Source of the DNA: Cupriavidus pinatubonensis
GTDB lineage: Bacteria; Pseudomonadota; Gammaproteobacteria; Burkholderiales; Burkholderiaceae
Length of the DNA stretch: 64,000 bases
Assembly: GCF_019602855.1 (NCBI RefSeq)
Contig: NZ_CP080769.1
Span: 558,001-622,000 of the forward strand
Direction of reading: 5' to 3'
This document shows, in pieces, positions 52,560 to 61,496 of the stretch. The notes under the pieces are model-generated. The model had not been told where the DNA came from, did no database searches, and was given only the letters and a program-made list of their open reading frames with translations. A program made the position numbers and the translations under genes. Positions within the stretch are counted from its first letter, which is position 1. Every line of letters starts with the position of its first letter.

Positions 52560-53447
52560 TCAGTGGTTGAACGAGTTTGCAAGTTCGATGATTTCGCGCG
52601 CCGTCTTCACGTGCGCGATGTCGATGTGCTCCCCGTCATAGATGCACGAGGCACGGCCCTCGGCCTGGGCCTTGTCCAGGGCGTCGATCATCCCCTGATA
52701 GAAGGCCACTTCCTCCTCGGTGGGACTGTAGGTCTTGTTGACAATCTCGACGTTGGAGGGGTGCAGCACCAGTTCGCCACTCATGCCCAGTTGACGGTCG
52801 TTGGCGGACGAGACTTTGAGTCCTTCGAGGTCATGCACCTGTTGCCAGACTCCGCCGATGGGCAGCTTGCCCGCCGCGCGTGCGGCCATGACGATGCGCG
52901 ACTTCAGGTACAGGGTCTCGCGCCCGTCGAGTGACCAGACGGTCTTGAGGGCCCGGGCCACATCGGCGTTCTTGGCGGTGGCGCCGACGATGGCGGGCAC
53001 GCGCTCGTGCTCGGCAATCTCGTAGGCGTATTGCAGGGAACGCGCGGTCTCCAATAGCGGGATCACCCGGGTGTGGCCCACCTCAACGCCGGCTCGATAT
53101 TCGGCCTCGGCCAGCATGGACGAGACGGTATGAATGTCCTCGGGGCCGCAGGGCTTCGAAATCACGATTCCCTCGACTACTGGGCTGACGATCGCCAGGA
53201 TATCCTCGAAGTCGTACAGATGTGCACTACGGTTGATGCGCACCCAGATGCGTTGTTTCTGAGCGGCCAGCCAGTCCAGCTTGGACTTGACGATCTCACG
53301 CGCCTCGACCTTCTGGGCGGGCGGCACGCTGTCCTCCAGGTCAAGGATCAGCGCATCGGCCCTGGAGTTAATGGACTTCTCGATCCAGGTCGGCTTGTTG
53401 CCTGGAACGAAGAGGAAGGAGCGTATGGGTTTCATCTGTGTCGTCAT
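52560..53447 (-). CDS. HpcH/HpaI (CitE-like) CoA-ester lyase
   Basis: 295 residues. CitE-type barrel: RSFLFVPGNKPTWIEKSINSRADALILDLEDSVPPAQKVEAREIV, VRINRSAHLYDFEDILAIVSPVVEGIVISKP, the metal/substrate glutamate in VIPLLETARSLQYAYEIAEH and SGELVLHPSNVEIVNKTYSPTEEEV. It cleaves 3-hydroxyacyl-CoA such as citramalyl- or malyl-CoA to acetyl-CoA plus a 2-oxoacid. The ATG at 53447 with GAGGTGG upstream is preferred over a GTG two codons earlier. It is first in the leftward operon, with the half-site operator array just upstream. Confidence 0.9.
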   Translation of the reverse strand: MTTQMKPIRSFLFVPGNKPTWIEKSINSRADALILDLEDSVPPAQKVEAREIVKSKLDWLAAQKQRIWVRINRSAHLYDFEDILAIVSPVVEGIVISKPCGPEDIHTVSSMLAEAEYRAGVEVGHTRVIPLLETARSLQYAYEIAEHERVPAIVGATAKNADVARALKTVWSLDGRETLYLKSRIVMAARAAGKLPIGGVWQQVHDLEGLKVSSANDRQLGMSGELVLHPSNVEIVNKTYSPTEEEVAFYQGMIDALDKAQAEGRASCIYDGEHIDIAHVKTAREIIELANSFNH

Positions 53448-53470
53448 GACCACCTCGGGCTATTGGTTTA

Positions 53471-53508
53471 ATCTAACCATCGTTAGTTACCTAACAACTG
53501 GTAGTTAG
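53471..53508. promoter_or_regulatory. Array of CTAAC/GTTAG half-sites, probable TetR operator
   Basis: Four alternating half-sites: CTAAC 53473-53477, GTTAG 53482-53486, CTAAC 53491-53495 and GTTAG 53504-53508. They form overlapping inverted repeats 25-60 bp upstream of the CitE-like gene. The TetR gene at 53958 reads leftward toward them. It is a likely repressor-binding region. Confidence 0.6.
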
Positions 53509-53957
53509 TTTGGGCACGGAGGAAAACTAATGCCACTAGGGTTTTCACCAAGGGGTTGATCGTCAGCGGCGCCAGCCCGAAGCACCGGCTATCAAAAAGG
53601 CGGGCGCATTCTGGATAAACCGACTAAGGGGGTCAATTGGGAAAGTGAATTGGCGTCGACTTCCCACGATGCTCGAATCTGGGCACCATTCGCCTTCAGT
53701 GTGGATGCCACGCAACCCGGAACCGGATTCCGCTGGATCGAAGGGAGAGTGGATTCCGCGCTGGGAATGCGATGGTGCCGACGCCTGGGAGAGGGATTGG
53801 CCCCGCCGCCAGGCTCAGGCACTGACTGACCCGCGCCCTGTTTCAAGCAGGGCTTGCCACCATTCTGGAGACCGCGGCTTCAGCGATTGCGAGATCACGC
53901 AGTGCTCACCTGCACAGGGAAGCGTAGACCGGCTGTGCCGGGGCAATCAGCAGCGTG
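53509..53957. other. Gap between operon promoter and TetR gene
   Basis: 449 bp. Short open frames on both strands show no family resemblance. Nothing else is recognised. Confidence 0.4.
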
Positions 53958-54569
53958 CTATACGCGCACGCCAACGCCATCGAAAAACATATCGCAAAGC
54001 TTCTCGGCAACCGTTTCCAGCGAGCCCCGGCGTGGATTAAACCAAGACTGTATGGAGTTGATGCTGCCGAGGATAGAAATCCGGGCGAGGTGAATATCGA
54101 CATCGACGCGCAGCTTGCCCTCAGAACGCAAGTCCTCCAACAAGTCGTTCCAAAGCTTCTGATGTCGCTCCCGCCGCTTGATCTGCCGCTCCCGCACGTT
54201 CTCCGGAAGTTGCCCCAGCAGTCTGCTGTGAGCAAGCGCAAAGTCGCCGTGCTTGACCAGACCGGACATCTGCCCAAGCACTGCAGCGCGAAAGCGCTGT
54301 TCGGCGGAAGCTCCTTCGCCCAGCGCGTCAACCTGATCTTGCAGCGCATGGACGATGCGCGCCCCCCCCTGCTCCATCACCTCATCCACCAACTCTTCTT
54401 TCGATGAAAAGTGATAGTAGATGCTGGCGGCTTCAATCCCGGCCTGCTCGGCAATATTGCGCATCGTGGTGGCGGAATAGCCGTATTCGCTGAAAGCCCG
54501 CGCGGCAAGCCTGAGAAGATTTTCGCGAGTTTCGCTCGCTCCGGCAGAGGTCGTATTCCGTTTGGCCAT
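53958..54569 (-). CDS. TetR-family transcriptional regulator
   Basis: 203 residues from the ATG at 54569 (an in-frame GTG four codons upstream is possible). The HTH is clear: ETRENLLRLAARAFSEYGYSATTMRNIAEQAGIEAASIYYHFSSKEELVDEVM. The ligand domain has LPENVRERQIKRRERHQKLWNDLLEDLRSEGKLRVDVDIHLARISILGSINSIQSWF, as in TetR_C_33/AcrR-like regulators of acyl-CoA pathways. It probably represses the leftward CoA-ester operon through the half-site array at 53471-53508, with a CoA ester as inducer (inference). Confidence 0.92.
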   Translation of the reverse strand: MAKRNTTSAGASETRENLLRLAARAFSEYGYSATTMRNIAEQAGIEAASIYYHFSSKEELVDEVMEQGGARIVHALQDQVDALGEGASAEQRFRAAVLGQMSGLVKHGDFALAHSRLLGQLPENVRERQIKRRERHQKLWNDLLEDLRSEGKLRVDVDIHLARISILGSINSIQSWFNPRRGSLETVAEKLCDMFFDGVGVRV

Positions 54570-54828
54570 CGATGCGATCACATAAATGTAACTGGCACAT
54601 TCTAGCAGGCTGATTCAGCAAGCAGATGACCGGCTTCGCGCTTCAGCCGCGTGCCGCAAAAGGCTGCGTTTTCAGTTTCCGGAACAAACGCGGCATCTGC
54701 ATTGCGGGCTGGAGACATCCGACTTTCTAATCGTGCACAGCCAGTGCATGCCCCTTTCTCATCAGCCCACCCAGCCGGACTGCTGGCGGCCGTCCCCGAG
54801 ATAGTCAATCAACCTCATAGACCCTGCC

Positions 54829-55604
54829 ATGACAAGATTTCAACGTCAGAACTCCGAAGACCCGATGGCCACGCTATGCCGCATGGCGCTGCAAACGCGG
54901 TACGAGGACGTGCCGCCGGATGTCATCCGGCTTGTCAGGCATACCTTGCTGGACGCCGTGGCCGTCACGATCGGAGGCTCGGCAATGGACGGGATACCGG
55001 CGATCGTCGAGCTGGTGAAGGACAAGGGCGGCAAGCCGGAAACCATGCTGCCGTTCTATGGCGGCAAGGTGCCCGCGTCAAAAGCGGCACTGGCCATCGG
55101 GCCGATGCCACGGGCCATGGATTGCGGCGACCTCCATGAAGAGGCTGGGCACGTCAGCGAGTACATCGTCGCGAGCCTTCTGGCGGCGACGGGCCTGCGG
55201 CAGAACGTGACGGGAAAGGAACTTCTTGCGGCCTTGGCGATCGGCCAGGAAATCCTGGTTCGGCTGGGGTCCGCCTACAAGGTCATCAGCCGGGCGGTTA
55301 AGGCCAATGACTGCGGCGGCCACTACATCTTTGGTGCGGTCGCGGCGGTCGGGAAATTGCTGCGGCTGACGCAGGAGCAGCTCGAGAACACACAGGGCAT
55401 CGCGCGCACCATGACCCAGCCGCACACGATGGCCATCTACGCCCCCGCGACGCTGATGGTCCGTGTGCATCATGGGCTGGTGTGCCAGGCCGCGATCACA
55501 GCGTGCCAGCTGGCCGCGCGCGGCATCACCGGACCGCGCGAGGAGGTGCTGCTGGGCGCCAACGGCTACCTGAACAGCGGCCGCTGGGAGACCGAGCCCG
55601 ACGC
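54829..55604 (+). pseudogene. MmgE/PrpD family protein, C-terminally truncated
   Basis: About 258 residues of a MmgE/PrpD protein: LCRMALQTRYEDVPPDVIRLVRHTLLDAVAVTIGG, GPMPRAMDCGDLHEEAGHVSEYIVASLLAATGL and GGHYIFGAVAAVGKLLRLT..QAAITACQLAARGITGPREEVLLGANGY. At about 55604 the sequence changes to aldehyde dehydrogenase. The frame runs on to 55761 with a meaningless tail. It is a third member of the family in the window, not functional as read. Confidence 0.75.
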
Positions 55605-55841
55605 ATCGCCAACGACACCAGCTATGGCCTGGCCGAGGGTGTCTGGACGCAGAACCTGTCCGCCGCACACCGCTTCGCGCAGGGCATCCAGGCCGGGACC
55701 ATCTGGGTCAACTGCTATGGCGTGCTGGATCCCCAGGTCGGCTTCGGCGGCTACAAGCTGAGTGTCTACGGCTGGAAGGGCGCTGCCGAGCAGGTCGACA
55801 GCTATCTCTACCAGAAGGCCGTGCACATGAACCTTGGCTGA
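55605..55841 (+). pseudogene. Aldehyde dehydrogenase, C-terminal fragment
   Basis: RIANDTSYGLAEGVWTQNLSAAHRFAQGIQAGTIWVNCYGVLDPQVGFGGYKLSVYGWKGAAEQVDSYLYQKAVHMNLG is the end of an NAD-dependent aldehyde dehydrogenase, including the NDTxYGLAxGVWT and GTxWVNCY blocks. The catalytic domain is absent; a deletion has joined it to the MmgE/PrpD fragment. It lies just before an alcohol dehydrogenase, a natural pathway partner. Confidence 0.8.
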
Positions 55842-55893
55842 GCCCTCGAACCAGCGTCCTGTCTGACGCAATACTGTCTATACGGAGAAATCT

Positions 55894-56964
55894 ATGCGTG
55901 GTGTTGTATTCAAAGGTGATCGCAAGCTCGAGATCATGAACTTCCCCGACCCCATCCCGGGCTTCGGGGAGGTAGTCATCGAAATGAAGGCATCGGGCAT
56001 GTGCGGCAGCGATTTGCACTTCTACCGGCACAGCCCCGCCGAAGTCATCCGGTCCCTGGGGTTCAAGGACCTGGCGTCGCGCGGCATCGACGAGAACGCG
56101 CCGATCATCGGCGGCCATGAGCCATGTGGTGTAGTCGCTGCGCTGGGGCCGGGAGTGAACTCGAACGCGTTCAAGGCCGGCGATCGCGTCATGGTGTTCC
56201 ACTATGAAGGCTGCAGCTTCTGCGACTCGTGCCGCACGGGCTGGACCCAACTGTGCGATCAGGGTGCCACGGTGCACGGCGTGATCGCCCACGGTGGCCA
56301 CGCCGACTTCATGAAGGTACCGGTTTCATCCCTGGTCCACCTGCCGGAAGAGGTGTCTTTCGCGGGCGGTGCGGCAATCTCCTGCGGCACGGGCACCGCT
56401 TACGGTGCGCTGCTACGGCTCGACATCAGTGCGCGCGACACCCTGGCGGTGTTCGGACTGGGCCCCGTCGGCCTGTCTGCCGCACAGCTCGCGGCTGCGA
56501 TGGGGATCGAGGTGATCGGGGTGGACATCTCGGCGGATCGCGTCAAGCAGGCCGGGCAGTTCGGCGTCGCCCATGCCATCGATGGCAGCAAGGTGGATGC
56601 CGTGGAGGAAATCCTGCGCCTGACCGGTGGTAAGGGCGTCAGCTGCGCAATGGACTGCGCGGGCGGCGAAGTGCCCCGGCAGCAGGCGGTGCGCTGCACC
56701 CGGCCCTGGGGGAAGATCGCCCTGGTGGCAGTTGGCGGCAATCTCAATGTCGACGCGATGAAGGACCTGATCGGAATGCAGCGGACGGTGATCGGCTCGT
56801 ACACTTTCTCGGAGGTCGGCATGAAGGACTGTGCCCACTTTATCGCCCGCCGTGGCGTTGAAGTGGACAAGCTGTTCACCGACCACTGGCGGCTCGATCA
56901 AGCCGTCGAGGCGTATCGTCGCTTCGACGGCCAGGCCGGCGGAAAGGGCGTGTTCCTCTTCTAA
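55894..56964 (+). CDS. Zinc-dependent alcohol dehydrogenase (MDR family)
   Basis: 356 residues. GroES-like catalytic domain with ASGMCGSDLHFYRH, GGHEPCGVVAALGPGV and the structural zinc cysteines CSFCDSCRTGWTQLC, then the Rossmann domain LAVFGLGPVGLSAAQLAAAMG with GVDIS. It oxidises a primary or secondary alcohol with NAD(P). CGGAGAAATC precedes the ATG. The truncated aldehyde dehydrogenase 52 bp upstream suggests an original alcohol/aldehyde oxidation pair. Confidence 0.92.
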   Translation: MRGVVFKGDRKLEIMNFPDPIPGFGEVVIEMKASGMCGSDLHFYRHSPAEVIRSLGFKDLASRGIDENAPIIGGHEPCGVVAALGPGVNSNAFKAGDRVMVFHYEGCSFCDSCRTGWTQLCDQGATVHGVIAHGGHADFMKVPVSSLVHLPEEVSFAGGAAISCGTGTAYGALLRLDISARDTLAVFGLGPVGLSAAQLAAAMGIEVIGVDISADRVKQAGQFGVAHAIDGSKVDAVEEILRLTGGKGVSCAMDCAGGEVPRQQAVRCTRPWGKIALVAVGGNLNVDAMKDLIGMQRTVIGSYTFSEVGMKDCAHFIARRGVEVDKLFTDHWRLDQAVEAYRRFDGQAGGKGVFLF

Positions 56965-57033
56965 ACACGGCGACAGCCATCCGGCCAATCCTGCGCGCCA
57001 TCACATTGCACGCAGGTTGGCCGGTTTCCGCAT

Positions 57034-57118
57034 TCACACGGCGGTGTAGCCACCGTCCACCGGCAGGGTCACGCCGGTGACGAAGGACGCGGCTTCGGAC
57101 AGCAGCTCAACCGCCCGA
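57034..57118 (-). pseudogene. Short-chain dehydrogenase C-terminal fragment
   Basis: GRAVELLSEAASFVTGVTLPVDGGYTAV followed by a stop is the end of a classical SDR (VTG..LPVDGGYTA). Its upstream part has been replaced by IS3-family sequence at about 57118. Confidence 0.7.
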
Positions 57119-57500
57119 CCGTGCAGCGTGCAACCAAGATGCCTTCCCGGTTCATCTGCTTCCAAACCTTCGGCACGCCATAGACCTGCATATTGGCCCG
57201 CCAGATATGCTTAATTTCCGGTTGCAGAATCTCATCGCGTTTGGCACGGGTGCAGCGTTTGGACGGATCGCGAAGCTGCGCAGCATGGCGTCGGTAGCCC
57301 GACGGGGCAATCCGCAAAACCTTGCGATCGGCTCGACCCCGAAGGTGTCGCGATGCTGATCGACGAAGGCCTTCAGGACCTGAATCGGCGGTGGAGCTCC
57401 GCCTGGGCGAAAAACGCTCTCGCCAGCTTGAGGATCTCGTTGGTACGGCGCAGTTCCTTGACCTCACGCTCCGTGGCCTTGATGCGTTGCCACCCGAGCC
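57119..57500 (-). mobile_element. IS3-family fragment (OrfA end and OrfB start)
   Basis: KATEREVKELRRTNEILKLA RAFFAQAELHRRFRS is the end of an IS3 OrfA. In another frame VLRIAPSGYRRHAAQLRDPS and HIWRANMQVYGVPKVWKQMN REGILVARCTV is the start of OrfB. It is truncated on both sides: IS1111-type sequence on the right and an SDR fragment on the left. Confidence 0.75.
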
Positions 57501-58265
57501 ACTCTGCCTCGGCACCAGTCCCGCCCACGCGGAAAATTCGCGCCCAGATCGAAACGCCTTTGCGTCGCCCATCATTGCGACTGCCGCAGTCGCGGTCAGC
57601 AATCCCACGCCGTGAATCTCACTGATCGCTTTCACAGCACGGTCATCTTTCTTCCATTCACGCATCCGGCGTTCGATCGCCGCGATCTGTTCATCAAGCT
57701 TCGTCAGTCCGGCCCACTGCTCACGCAATGTGTCGATGAGCACTGCAGGCAAACGCTCCGCAACCCGAGCAAGAATTTCGGGTATCGCCTTGTCAAGCGA
57801 AGCTCGTCCTCTGGCCGACACTTCGCCGTACTCGGCTAACAATCCGCGCAAGCTGTTGATCTGCATTGTCCGGAACTTCACCAGTTGCTCCCGTGCTCGA
57901 TGCAGCGCCAGCATTGCTTGCTGCATTTCGGTTCTTACCGCGACTGCCTTGCCGGGCTGTTGCAAAGCAAGCCAGATCGCTCGGGCATCCGCAGCGTCGT
58001 TTTTGTTGCGAATGTTGAACGCCTTCACGAACTCCCCTGGCATCAGCTTGACCTGATGCCCCATCTCCCCCAGCTTGCACGCCCAGTGATGCGCTCCGCC
58101 ACACGCTTCCATTCCGATAAGGCAAGGGGACCGGTTCGCCAAATGCTCGAGAAACGCAGCGCGTCTGATTGGCTTGTTCACAACCTCGCCCGTGTCCTGG
58201 TCTATCTAATGCACCTGGAAAGCGGTCTTTGCAATGTCGATTCCAACTGGTGTCCGATTCATCGC
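57501..58265 (-). pseudogene. IS110/IS1111-family transposase, stop codon and 3' truncation
   Basis: ATG near 58263 reads MNRTPVGIDIAKTAFQVH, then an in-frame TAG, then IDQDTGEVVNKPIRRAAFLE, SPCLIGMEACGGAHHWACKL, KNDAADARAIWLALQQPGKA and ISEIHGVGLLTATAAVAMMG to AWAGLVPRQSGSGG. The remaining C-terminus is replaced by IS3 sequence. Both defects make it inactive. The DEDD residues visible are D in GIDIAK, E in GMEACG and D in NDAADA. Confidence 0.8.
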
Positions 58266-58513
58266 TAGCCTCCGCTTCGCCGTGAAGATTCATGTGATCT
58301 TGCGCCGTGAGCGCGCTCACGTCGAAGGCCTGTGCCTCACGAGGCGGGAGGGAGGCGTCCATACCATTTCTCTCAAGAATCCGAGCCTCCACAAAATTCG
58401 GTGCGGTTCAGCCAGATGGACACCGACCGGCTCGACACGATCTTGTGTCATTGCGAACTGCCGAGCGCTTCGTCGCAAAATTGCCAGTACGCTGAATGCT
58501 CAAAGTTCACCGC
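58266..58513. other. Upstream flank of the IS1111 remnant
   Basis: It probably includes the end of the IS1111-type element. No inverted repeat could be assigned and no gene is supported. Confidence 0.35.
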
Positions 58514-58852
58514 ATGTCGAAAGCTACCGTAGTCACCACAGAGGCCGTGTTGATCGGCGACCTTCCGACCCGCCAGAATTCATATCGAGCTTTTCGCGCG
58601 CAAATCATCGCGTCCGACAAAGTTCATCTTTCAGTAGAAAAGGCTTGGGAAAAAACCTCTCATGAAATTGATCCATGGGGGCTCCCCGGTCTGCTGGAAA
58701 AGTTTCGGAAGGAAGCGCTCGGCGCCGTGCTGCTCGCGGTTTATGGTGTGTGGCAAGCCGAAGGGAAGGTGCGGCACCCCATCTCAAGTAAGCTCGGCGA
58801 CCGGACCGAATTGGTTGGTGCCCTCCCGACAACGTCGCGGGAATTTTGTTAA
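58514..58852 (+). CDS. Hypothetical protein
   Basis: 112 residues from the ATG at 58514 (MSKATVVTTEAVLIGDLPTR). The body is amphipathic and codon use looks coding: AFRAQIIASDKVHLSVEKAWEK, DPWGLPGLLEKFRKEALGAV, LLAVYGVWQAEGKVRHPISS. No signal peptide, TM segment or known motif. The region is less GC-rich than its neighbours. It lies between IS remnants and the oxygenase cluster and may be cargo of a lost element. No family recognised. Confidence 0.4.
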   Translation: MSKATVVTTEAVLIGDLPTRQNSYRAFRAQIIASDKVHLSVEKAWEKTSHEIDPWGLPGLLEKFRKEALGAVLLAVYGVWQAEGKVRHPISSKLGDRTELVGALPTTSREFC

Positions 58853-59166
58853 GAAGTATGCAAGGTGTTTAAACACTTGATAATTGAGAGGACGATGGCA
58901 TCGTCGTCGTGGCACCGCTCGCGCGCGGCTCGTCGATTCTCTCCGCGCTTACGCCGGACAAGCCTTTTCCGGCACGGCGGGCCGGCGCGGAATAGACTCC
59001 GCCGCAAGCCCAGTGGAGCGTCGAGACGCGCCGCCGCTCGATTCCCGGCAACCGGCTTCGAATCCACATTCTTCAGATGGAACTCCGCCGATTCCCGGAC
59101 AAGAACAACCTCTCCGGAACTAGGTACGCCGCCGTGTCAGCCGGCGACGCCTTCGTTGCCCGTCTC
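58853..59166. other. Gap without recognisable gene
   Basis: 314 bp containing an AT-rich patch near 58850-58890. Overlapping short arginine-rich frames have no support. Confidence 0.4.
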
Positions 59167-60135
59167 CTACAGATCCAGCACCAGCCGCCGCGATTTCGCG
59201 CGCGAACAGCACGGCAGGAACTGGTCGTTCGCCTCGCGCTGCTCGCTTGTCAGATAGACGTCGCAATGCTCCGGTTCGCCGGCCAGCACGCGCGTCGCGC
59301 ACGTACCGCACACCCCGAGCCCGCATGACGTCTCGATCTCAATGCCGGCCCGCGCCAATGCCTGGACGACGGACTCGCACGCCCCGACGACGACGACCTC
59401 CCCTGAACTGGCGATCTCGACTTCGAACGATTCGTCGACCGCCGTCGCGCGCGGTGCCGCAGTAAAGAATTCGTGGTGAAGACGGTTCTCTGGCCAGCCC
59501 GCTACGCGTGCGGCTTGCAGGACCGCATCCATGAACCCCTGCGGTCCGCACACGTACAGGTGCGGACCGCCCCCCTGACGCGCGAGAAGGGCCGCAAGAT
59601 CGAACGGCGGATCATCATGATCGTCGTCGAAATGAAGCCGCACCTGCGCGGCGTACCGCGACTGGCGGATACGCTCCAGGAAGGCCGTGCAGGCGCGTGA
59701 GCGGGCGCAGTAGTGCATCTCGAACTGCGCACCGCTTGCCGACAGCGACTCCGCCATGCACAGGAGCGGTGTCACGCCGATGCCGCCGGCCAGCAACAAA
59801 TGCCGCTCGGCGTCCCGTGCCAACGCAAAATGGTTGCGTGGCGCGCTGATCCACAGCATATCGCCGATCACGACGCGCTCATGCATCCCGGCCGAACCGC
59901 CGCGCGAGTTCGGATCGCGCAGCACCGCGATCTGGTAGCGGTGGCTTTCGGCCGGCGAATTGCATAGCGAGTATTGCCGCGTCGGCCCTCCGGGTATCAT
60001 CACGTCGATATGCGACCCCGCCGAAAATGGCGGCAAGGCACCGCCATCGCTGCGCACCAGGTCGAAGCCGCAGATACCGGCCGCCTCTTCGCGCTTCGCC
60101 GCCACGCGGACCTGGAATCCGTCCGTCACGCTCAT
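59167..60135 (-). CDS. Oxygenase reductase component (FMN/NAD plus C-terminal [2Fe-2S], VanB type)
   Basis: 322 residues. Order: flavin domain (GALPPFSAGSHIDVMIPGGPTRQYSLCNSPAESHRYQIAVLRD), NAD domain (HLLLAGGIGVTPLLCMAESL and LYVCGPQGFMDAVLQAAR), and a plant-type ferredoxin domain (IEIETSCGLGVCGTCATRVLAGEPEHCDVYLT, with C-x4-C-x2-C and a distal C in LPCCSRA). It moves electrons from NAD(P)H to the Rieske oxygenase encoded at 60198. AAGGAG precedes the ATG at 60135. The frame is open for 1.6 kb further upstream, but that part is antisense-like read-through. Confidence 0.93.
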   Translation of the reverse strand: MSVTDGFQVRVAAKREEAAGICGFDLVRSDGGALPPFSAGSHIDVMIPGGPTRQYSLCNSPAESHRYQIAVLRDPNSRGGSAGMHERVVIGDMLWISAPRNHFALARDAERHLLLAGGIGVTPLLCMAESLSASGAQFEMHYCARSRACTAFLERIRQSRYAAQVRLHFDDDHDDPPFDLAALLARQGGGPHLYVCGPQGFMDAVLQAARVAGWPENRLHHEFFTAAPRATAVDESFEVEIASSGEVVVVGACESVVQALARAGIEIETSCGLGVCGTCATRVLAGEPEHCDVYLTSEQREANDQFLPCCSRAKSRRLVLDL

Positions 60136-60197
60136 CACGTCTCCTTCTCGTTCTTGTCCGAATACGCAGCCGGTGCCACCGGCTTCGGTGCGACACG

Positions 60198-61442
60198 TCA
60201 CGCCAGCGCATCCTTCGCCGTCTCGGCGGCCGACCACTTGGCCACCTGCTCCAGCCCGTGGCGGCACAGGATCTCGCTTTCGTTGAAGTGGACGAAGGGC
60301 TTCGCGCCGGACTCCATTCCTGCCTGCATGCTTTCGATGTTGCCGAAATCCTCGAGCATCGTATCGGTGATGTGCGAGGTGAAATGCTCGAGTTGCAGGC
60401 GCTCGCGCACCCGGGTCGCCTTGCGGTTGTAGAAGCGCGCTTCCCACATGGTTTTCGTCGACGAAATTGGCCAGAACTCGTGGGTCCAGAACTGGTTCGC
60501 CGAGATCTGCATGTGCCAGTTCGGGAAGAACCAGTTGACGTCGCTCGACCAGTGCTCGTTCTTGGTGGGATTCACTCCCCGATGTTCGGTAATGGTGTTG
60601 ACCTGGCCTTCCTGGCGAGTACCGGTGATGGAGTGGCCGGCCGAGAATAGCCACTGGGCAAATTTCGATTTGGCAAACGGTGCCGCAGTAGGATTCAGCC
60701 ATAACGACAGGGATCGGTGCGCGCCATATAGGTTCGCGCTCAGCGGCCGGCTGAACGGATTCGCCTGCCCGGTGTAGAGCGGCCCCAACGTCTTCGGATG
60801 AATCGACGCGATGTGATAGGCCTCGCTGAAGTTCTCGGCAACGACTTTCCAGTTCGCATTGAACTCGCCACGCAGCACGATCGGGTGATCGGGGTTCGGA
60901 TATTCGATCCCGGCCATGGCGTCGGCCATCGGCCCGAGAAACTCTTGCAGGCTCACTTCCGGCGCCTGCGCCATGTTGATGAAGATCCAGCCGTCCCAAA
61001 CCTCTACCGTAACCTGAGTCAGTCCGCACTTCTTCTTGTCCAGACCGAGGAAGCCCGCCTCGTCCGGTACATGCGCGAGGTCGCCGGCATTGTTGTACCC
61101 CCAGCTGTGATAGCGGCAGACGAAACGCTTCGCATTGCCGCAGGCGCGGTGCTCGACGATATTCGCGCGATGGGCACAGACGTTGTGAAAGGCCCGGACC
61201 CGGCCATCTTCCGAGCGCGCCACGATGAGGGACGTCTTGAAAATGGCGAGTTCCTTCACGAAAAAGTCGCCGGCTTTCGGGATGCGCTCGATCCGGCCTA
61301 CCATCAGCCAGGAGCGACGGAACACGCGCTCGCGCTCCGTTTCGAACTGCGCGGGATCGGTATAAAGGGACGTGGGCATCGGGTCGGTGTTCATGCCAAC
61401 GGATCGGGTCAACGACGGCTGGAGTTCTTTCGGATGGTTCAT
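60198..61442 (-). CDS. Aromatic-ring-hydroxylating-type Rieske oxygenase, alpha subunit
   Basis: 414 residues. The Rieske [2Fe-2S] site is C89-x-H91 and C109-x2-H112 (CAHRANIVEH, then VCRYHSW). The mononuclear iron motif is NWKVVAENFSEAYHIASIHP with H210 and H215. No beta subunit is encoded, so it is a two-component (alpha plus reductase) enzyme like vanillate O-demethylase, carnitine oxygenase or similar mono- and dioxygenases. AAGGAG lies just before the ATG at 61442. The substrate cannot be read from the sequence. Confidence 0.93.
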   Translation of the reverse strand: MNHPKELQPSLTRSVGMNTDPMPTSLYTDPAQFETERERVFRRSWLMVGRIERIPKAGDFFVKELAIFKTSLIVARSEDGRVRAFHNVCAHRANIVEHRACGNAKRFVCRYHSWGYNNAGDLAHVPDEAGFLGLDKKKCGLTQVTVEVWDGWIFINMAQAPEVSLQEFLGPMADAMAGIEYPNPDHPIVLRGEFNANWKVVAENFSEAYHIASIHPKTLGPLYTGQANPFSRPLSANLYGAHRSLSLWLNPTAAPFAKSKFAQWLFSAGHSITGTRQEGQVNTITEHRGVNPTKNEHWSSDVNWFFPNWHMQISANQFWTHEFWPISSTKTMWEARFYNRKATRVRERLQLEHFTSHITDTMLEDFGNIESMQAGMESGAKPFVHFNESEILCRHGLEQVAKWSAAETAKDALA

Positions 61443-61496
61443 GCCTGCTCCTTCGGATCGAAAATCGGTATGGAGGTCGAAGTGCTGTGAAGGCTG

